Notes under the pieces: generated by a model
What the model saw: the letters and a program-made list of their open reading frames with translations, nothing else
Told to the model about the DNA's origin: nothing
Database searches by the model: none
Made by a program: the position numbers and the translations under genes
Shown here: positions 8,601 to 12,017 of the stretch, in pieces
How positions within the stretch are numbered: position 1 is the first letter of the stretch
Layout of the letters: each line of letters starts with the position of its first letter
NCBI GenBank assembly: GCA_002371375.1
Contig: DFIB01000045.1
Span: forward strand, 1,732-13,748
DNA length: 12,017 bases
Source: Mageeibacillus sp. UBA3708
GTDB taxonomy: Bacteria > Bacillota > Clostridia > Saccharofermentanales > Saccharofermentanaceae
Reading direction: 5' to 3'

Positions 8601-11600
8601 CGGCTAGCGGGAGTGATTCGGCTTATATAGTGACTGATAATACGGATGTTGTGTGGAATTACACTTCCAACAGATATCTCTCGAATGTTGTTGGTACAAC
8701 AAATAAGTATTTAGCCAGAACCACAAGCGGCACTATTGTGCCGAGAACATCCGGAACTGGCAGAGCGGTAACCTATACTGCTGCAAACGGAAGGCTTTAC
8801 ATTTCCCAGTCCGGTACTTATTATCTAACGAATAGTGGCGGGACGTTTGGATTCAATACGTCGACATCCAGCGCTGCACAGGTACGTCTGTTTGAAAAGG
8901 CGACTGTTTTCAACTTCAAGTACATTGTTCAGTTCGTCAGCAACGGTGTGAACTATCAGTCGACCAAGTATGCAGCTGGTGAAACACCGGTATACGGTGG
9001 CGAGACACCGACAAGAGAAGGGACTGAACAATACACATATAAATTCAGCGGTTGGTCATCAGATGGAGGCACGACCATATACGGTCCGGATGAGGCACTT
9101 CCTGAGGTGACTGGTCCTGTGACCTACACAGCACAGTTTACCCGCGAAGAAAACCACACTCATGACGGTATCAGCTTTACACCGTGGACCGCGACGGATT
9201 CGCTTCCAACCACACCCGGCAGCTACTATCTGACCGAGGATGTGACACTAACTAATACTTGGGTGGTTCCTGATGGGGAAGTTAATCTCTGCCTTGCAGG
9301 ACACAATATAATTGCAGGGACTGGTTTTAACGGAGGTTTGATTAAAGTTGGTTCAGGCAATAATGCAGCTACATTAAATCTGTATGACTGTGAGGAGCCG
9401 GCTGGTAAAATAACGGGTAGCAAAAATCATGCTGTCCAAGTTAGTAAAGCTGGAACTTTCAACATGTATGGTGGGTGCATAACTGAAAATGATTATGCAG
9501 CAATTGTATATGTTAATGCTAACGCAGTTTTTAATATGCATGGCGGATCCATAACCAACAATCACAATGCGTATTTCGGAGCAGTTACTTGTGATGGTGA
9601 ATTCTATATGGATGGAGGGTCTATTACAAACAACGACGGAATGGGCTTTTATGGAAAAAGCATCAGTCTGTCAGGAAGTCCCATTATCAATAATAATAAT
9701 TCCTATAATTATGGAGGTGATATCGGAGAGGCCAAGATCAATGTTATGTTTGACATTTCCAGTGCATCCATTCAAACAATCAACATCATCGGCTCACTTA
9801 CGGAAGGTGCTTCCATCGGCGTCTACTACCATAAACAACCGCTTACATGTGAAACCCCCTACATATTCACATCTGGATTGAATGAGTATAATGGAATAAA
9901 TGCTTTTCACAGTGATCAAAACTATACGATCAGTCTTTCTGAGAACGGTGAAGCACAGTTGGTAATGGCCCATGACTGGAAGGATGCTACATATACCTGG
10001 ACGGCAGACAACAGCAAAGTAACAGCTACACGTGTATGTGCAAATAACTCAACCCATGTAGAGACAGAAACAGTCAACACTACAAGTGAAGTAACAACTC
10101 CTGCCACAGCTACGGATGCCGGTGTCATGACATATACAGCAGAATTTGAGAATGAAGCATTTGCTGTACAGACTAAAGAAGTCGCGATACCTATCCTTGA
10201 CACCACATATACATTGAAATACAGCGTAAATGGAGGAACAGGTGAATTCTCCGATCAGACGGTCACCAATAAGACAGGTTCAGCTGAGTTCACCATAAGC
10301 GAAACACAGCCGATCCGTATGGGTTATACTTTCAAGGGCTGGGGAGAGAGCGCAGAAGCGACAGAAGTTATTGCAGGCGCAACTGTCACATTGACTTACC
10401 CGACCACAGAGAAAACTCTCTATGCGGTTTGGGAGCCAGTCACATACACGATCACTTACGTTCTCAATGATGGAACTAATCCGGAAGCCGCGCCGAAAGA
10501 CTACACGATCGAGTCTGAAGCCATTACCCTTCCAACACCGATTCGTGAACATTATCAGTTTGAAGGCTGGTACGATAATGAAGGATTTACCGGAGATCCT
10601 GTTACCACTATAGCATCAGGATCCACCGGCAATAAGACATTCTACGCAAAGTGGGCCATCGATGACTTTGCAGTCAAATACATTGACAGCATTGGCAATG
10701 TGCAGATCGGAGACACACAGACTGTAACTTATGGAGGCAATGCTGTTAGGCCAACCGATGATCCGACACATGACGGATGGGCATTCAAGGGATGGTCAAG
10801 CACAGCCGATGATTACGAAGAGTTCAACTTCGATACACCTATCACCGGCGATACAAATGTTTATGCCGTATGGCAGAAGACCATTTCTGTTCAGAAGAAT
10901 TCCTGTGGAACTACTAAAGTAAATGATACCGCGATAAATTGGGAAGCTGAACAGAGCAATTACTATAACGTCACGATCAACAGCTATGATGATGTTCAGA
11001 GCATAAAGGTAGAATTTATTGCCGATCCCGGATACAAGTTCGGAAAGTGGAGCATTAGAACAGGCACCGGAGATGCTCAGAACTCAACAGAAAATCCGCA
11101 TACCTACGCTGCAAGTGTACTTGTCGACGGACAGAAGATATCAAATGACGTTGAGCCTATTAAGTTCACCATCAAATTCGATGCAAATGAAGGCACAGGC
11201 ACTATGACTGATCAGGTATTTGATTATGGCGGCACAACACCTGAATCAAAACTCCTGAAAGAAAATACATTTACCCGTGAGAATTACACATTTGCCGGAT
11301 GGAATACAAAAGATGACGGTACCGGTACACCTTATGCAGATAAGGCAGATGTTAGCAAGATCACAACTACAGATGGCGATGTGATCACGCTTTATGCACA
11401 GTGGACGACTGATGCATACACCATCGAATATGATTTGGCTGGCGGAGTACTCGCGGAAGGAGTGACGAACCCTGTATCATATAATGTAACGACAGAGACG
11501 TTCATGCTTAACAATCCTACCAGAGAAGGCTATACCTTCGCAGGCTGGACCGGAACAGGTTTGACTGAAGCTACAGTAACAGTAACTGTTGAAAATGGGA

Positions 11601-12017
11601 GTGCAGGAAACCGCAGCTACACCGCTACATGGACACCTGTAGAATACACAATCAGCTATGAACTTGCAGGAGGAATAGTTGACGGAACAAATCCGATAAG
11701 CTACACCATCGAGTCAGATGCTATAATGTTGATCAATCCTACGAAGACAGGATACACATTTAGCGGCTGGACAGGGACAGGACTTGATGGAGCAACGACA
11801 ACAGTAACAATTGCTAAGGGAAGTACAGGCGATCGTGAGTACACAGCTACATGGACGATCAACCAGTACAGCGTGACATTCGTAGACGAAGATGGAAAAA
11901 CAGTACTGAAAGAAGCGACCATGTATGACTATGGAACTGTTGCAGAAGATATTGAGAAGCCAGCAGATCCTACGAAGGCAGCTACTGCACAGTATACATA
12001 CACCTTCAGCGGCTGGA
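5672..12017 (+). CDS. Giant secreted metallophosphatase-Big_2-beta-helix-InlB-repeat surface protein (3'-partial)
   Basis: The frame stays open from the ATG for 2,115 codons to the window end. Residues 1-29 are a signal peptide (KK-VKR, hydrophobic core, VFA/DT cleavage). Residues 30-135 are a Glu/Ala/Pro-rich acidic linker. Residues about 138-425 are a calcineurin-like metallophosphatase with D144-x-H146, GGD182, GN217-H218-E, H289 and GH335-N-H337, so all expected metal and phosphate ligands are present. Big_2 domains lie at about 430-517 and 684-768. Two homologous unnamed modules follow them (about 524-665, 776-912), and a third similar one is at 930-1077. Then come an InlB/Flg_new-like module (1082-1160), a beta-helix-like region (1164-1433), an H-x-W module (1434-1511) and seven or more InlB-type repeats (from 1513). 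The enzyme probably hydrolyses an extracellular phosphoester such as a nucleotide; the substrate cannot be read from sequence. The stalk suggests adhesion or display. The C-terminal anchor, perhaps CWB2, lies outside. It is divergent from the MerR gene, which may control it. Confidence 0.93.
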   Translation, partial: MKKSVKRILTIVLSIMIIMTYMVPGSVFADTALDLNETADAEVQEPDQANDELSGGDDGASAVSENAGERPAEDPAEETAGEETGEIPAAEETGETVPEEVTEAPAEEIPAVEATVEVKDTVKAAAEAPALKAAGTTVLAFTSDVHNGGRSSDNTSANRLASWITKVEGIHGAIDAMAFGGDMGSAYTSGNTYWTLTQSVMDKVDDSGVVGVYTTGNHEYSPGGNYGSISNATTAKFKINSEGIEGSNYRIYCLGSESNSQSYSSNQISTLTSYLNSVGNDKVIFIITHFPLHYVSGRLISNASNVIDALNTAAQGSDGVYGTSDDKKIVFLWGHNHTNAGSGETHYDEIFAPSESIQFGSSSSNTKSLQFYYGAAGCMSDSEYGTGSGNVKGKGLIVDINNNNQLKFTYYDASGIDVTEGGAFTEQDPVAITGASIDETAPTVEAGKSLTLHYTVEPADATVANVTWSSSDTTVATVSSSGKVKGVNPGTATITVTISDGITRGTATASVDVNVTERTSTEQYFVIKIDNYALSSHKSSEVTTNSSGYEYHGLQAVTYDASSPAPHDILWTLEEVEGVENGYYIKSYNGDYLSGTYVRGSGSGYTGTLTVGETQDIWVVNSGLEAWQADGSYLKSTNASDNPRPADIYLTTRASNNSVDFFTVGSSQNYKTSQLIEPKEILEPVTVTGITLNPESLTLEVGKSAGITAKVLPDNADDKTVTWTSSDESIATVSNAGRVKGVAEGTATITATTNDGNKTATCTVTVTPSTSPGIGYVIAIGDYALSVNPSSDVLVNAGSGNQEYHYTGLAGVEYDGSSDPTEDILWLIEPTDGGYYIMSQDGQYLNATYGPNSTGGNDGVLKLDDTPDVWTLEGSLEDWVLSGSTMTSTNSGKSLTHEEGTTSAPLNLFTVRSTGESSEMVDPDNPAEVRFIETDAFTSGRDYIVGVTASGTSVYAIANKNGTTSGNTSSETLAVVPASGSDSAYIVTDNTDVVWNYTSNRYLSNVVGTTNKYLARTTSGTIVPRTSGTGRAVTYTAANGRLYISQSGTYYLTNSGGTFGFNTSTSSAAQVRLFEKATVFNFKYIVQFVSNGVNYQSTKYAAGETPVYGGETPTREGTEQYTYKFSGWSSDGGTTIYGPDEALPEVTGPVTYTAQFTREENHTHDGISFTPWTATDSLPTTPGSYYLTEDVTLTNTWVVPDGEVNLCLAGHNIIAGTGFNGGLIKVGSGNNAATLNLYDCEEPAGKITGSKNHAVQVSKAGTFNMYGGCITENDYAAIVYVNANAVFNMHGGSITNNHNAYFGAVTCDGEFYMDGGSITNNDGMGFYGKSISLSGSPIINNNNSYNYGGDIGEAKINVMFDISSASIQTINIIGSLTEGASIGVYYHKQPLTCETPYIFTSGLNEYNGINAFHSDQNYTISLSENGEAQLVMAHDWKDATYTWTADNSKVTATRVCANNSTHVETETVNTTSEVTTPATATDAGVMTYTAEFENEAFAVQTKEVAIPILDTTYTLKYSVNGGTGEFSDQTVTNKTGSAEFTISETQPIRMGYTFKGWGESAEATEVIAGATVTLTYPTTEKTLYAVWEPVTYTITYVLNDGTNPEAAPKDYTIESEAITLPTPIREHYQFEGWYDNEGFTGDPVTTIASGSTGNKTFYAKWAIDDFAVKYIDSIGNVQIGDTQTVTYGGNAVRPTDDPTHDGWAFKGWSSTADDYEEFNFDTPITGDTNVYAVWQKTISVQKNSCGTTKVNDTAINWEAEQSNYYNVTINSYDDVQSIKVEFIADPGYKFGKWSIRTGTGDAQNSTENPHTYAASVLVDGQKISNDVEPIKFTIKFDANEGTGTMTDQVFDYGGTTPESKLLKENTFTRENYTFAGWNTKDDGTGTPYADKADVSKITTTDGDVITLYAQWTTDAYTIEYDLAGGVLAEGVTNPVSYNVTTETFMLNNPTREGYTFAGWTGTGLTEATVTVTVENGSAGNRSYTATWTPVEYTISYELAGGIVDGTNPISYTIESDAIMLINPTKTGYTFSGWTGTGLDGATTTVTIAKGSTGDREYTATWTINQYSVTFVDEDGKTVLKEATMYDYGTVAEDIEKPADPTKAATAQYTYTFSGW
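6959..8407 (+). repeat. Duplicated two-domain unit: Big_2 plus unnamed module, twice
   Basis: Unit 1 is a Big_2 domain (6959-7222) followed by a module at about 7241-7666; unit 2 is Big_2 (7721-7975) plus module (7997-8407). The Big_2 copies share WSSSDTTVATVSSSGKVKGV and WTSSDESIATVSNAGRVKGV. The modules share, in order, VI/I-DYALS, SS-V, EYH-GL-V-YD-SS, DILW, GYYI-S-G-YL, TY, a D-I/V-W strand, E-W and a final FTV. Together they indicate duplication of the whole unit with later divergence. I cannot assign the module to a named family; its short strand-and-W pattern suggests a beta-rich, possibly trefoil-like fold. The third region (8459-8902) has similar strand spacing but weaker identity. 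Confidence 0.7.
9458..9706 (+). repeat. 24-residue beta-helix-like repeats (F-x-M-x-GG-x-I-T-x-N)
   Basis: Within the giant protein, FNMYGGCITEN (from 9458), FNMHGGSITNN (from 9530) and FYMDGGSITNN (from 9602) recur exactly 72 bases apart. A degenerate fourth copy, ISLSGSPIINNN, starts at 9662. The period and the Asn-rich turns are typical of right-handed parallel beta-helix rungs. The wider beta-helix-like region spans about 9161-9970. Such regions often bind or process glycans, but no catalytic residues can be assigned here, so a structural or adhesive role is as likely. Confidence 0.7.
10208..12017 (+). repeat. Array of InlB/Listeria-Bacteroides (Flg_new) repeats, continuing past the window
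   Basis: Seven modules of about 70-83 residues start near 10208, 10439, 10667, 11159, 11414, 11639 and 11861 (the last incomplete). A divergent one at about 10880-11158 interrupts them. The recurring pattern is a YTI-x-Y/F-x-L/A-N/G-G start, a Y-x-V strand, a central GYTF-x-GW, and an end such as YAVW, YAKW, YAQW or YTATW. The modules from 11414 and 11639 are about 62% identical by hand alignment. These are beta-grasp-like stalk modules in Listeria internalins and many Firmicute surface proteins. They probably extend the catalytic head from the wall. Confidence 0.88.

Noticed and set aside
9458..9706. CRISPR-like array suggested by the regular 72-base spacing
   Set aside because: The repeats are conserved as protein rather than DNA, lie in frame inside a coding sequence, and have no constant-length direct repeats with unique spacers.
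5672..12017. Possible pseudogene or frameshift, because many short frames appear and no long closed one
   Set aside because: Codon-by-codon translation from 5672 shows no stop to the window end and consistent domains throughout. The frame is simply unclosed at the edge.

Overview
The window looks like an accessory, surface-protein locus from a Gram-positive anaerobe of the class Clostridia, with a gut or rumen species as the best guess. The evidence is three C-terminal cell-wall-binding type 2 (CWB2) repeats of the kind found in clostridial S-layer proteins, BspA-type leucine-rich repeats, and a long run of Listeria-Bacteroides (InlB B-repeat / Flg_new) modules. Strong AGGAGG-like ribosome sites and consensus sigma-A promoters with moderate GC fit as well. 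The genus cannot be named from this sequence.

Layout. (1) Positions 1-4530, plus strand: the C-terminal 1,509 residues of a large secreted protein whose start lies before the window. It carries an InlB-like module, BspA-type LRRs, an FnIII-like region, a Pro-Gly-Asp linker and three CWB2 anchor repeats. (2) Positions 4531-4683: a short convergent intergenic region with two strong hairpins that can end transcription from both sides. (3) Positions 4684-5499, minus strand: a BmrR-like MerR-family regulator with a very good promoter and a dyad exactly centred in its spacer. (4) Positions 5500-5671: a divergent intergenic region. (5) Positions 5672-12017, plus strand: one uninterrupted reading frame of 2,115 codons that runs off the window end. 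I translated it completely and found no stop. It encodes a signal peptide, an acidic Glu/Ala/Pro linker, a calcineurin-like metallophosphatase with all its metal ligands, two Big_2 Ig domains alternating with two copies of an unnamed module, and a third similar module. A beta-helix-like region with 24-residue repeats, an H-x-W module and at least seven InlB/Flg_new-type repeats follow.

How the parts may work together. Both large proteins are predicted to be exported. The first is tethered to the wall through CWB2. The second presents an extracellular phosphoesterase near its N terminus on a very long, modular and repetitive stalk, and its anchor is outside the window. The MerR regulator lies between them, divergent from the giant gene, and its predicted operator is about 100 bp from that gene's start. 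It probably regulates itself and may also regulate the phosphoesterase-adhesin, which is inference only. I saw no tRNA, rRNA, CRISPR array, transposase or recognised defence system. The most unusual item is the giant phosphoesterase-adhesin fusion.
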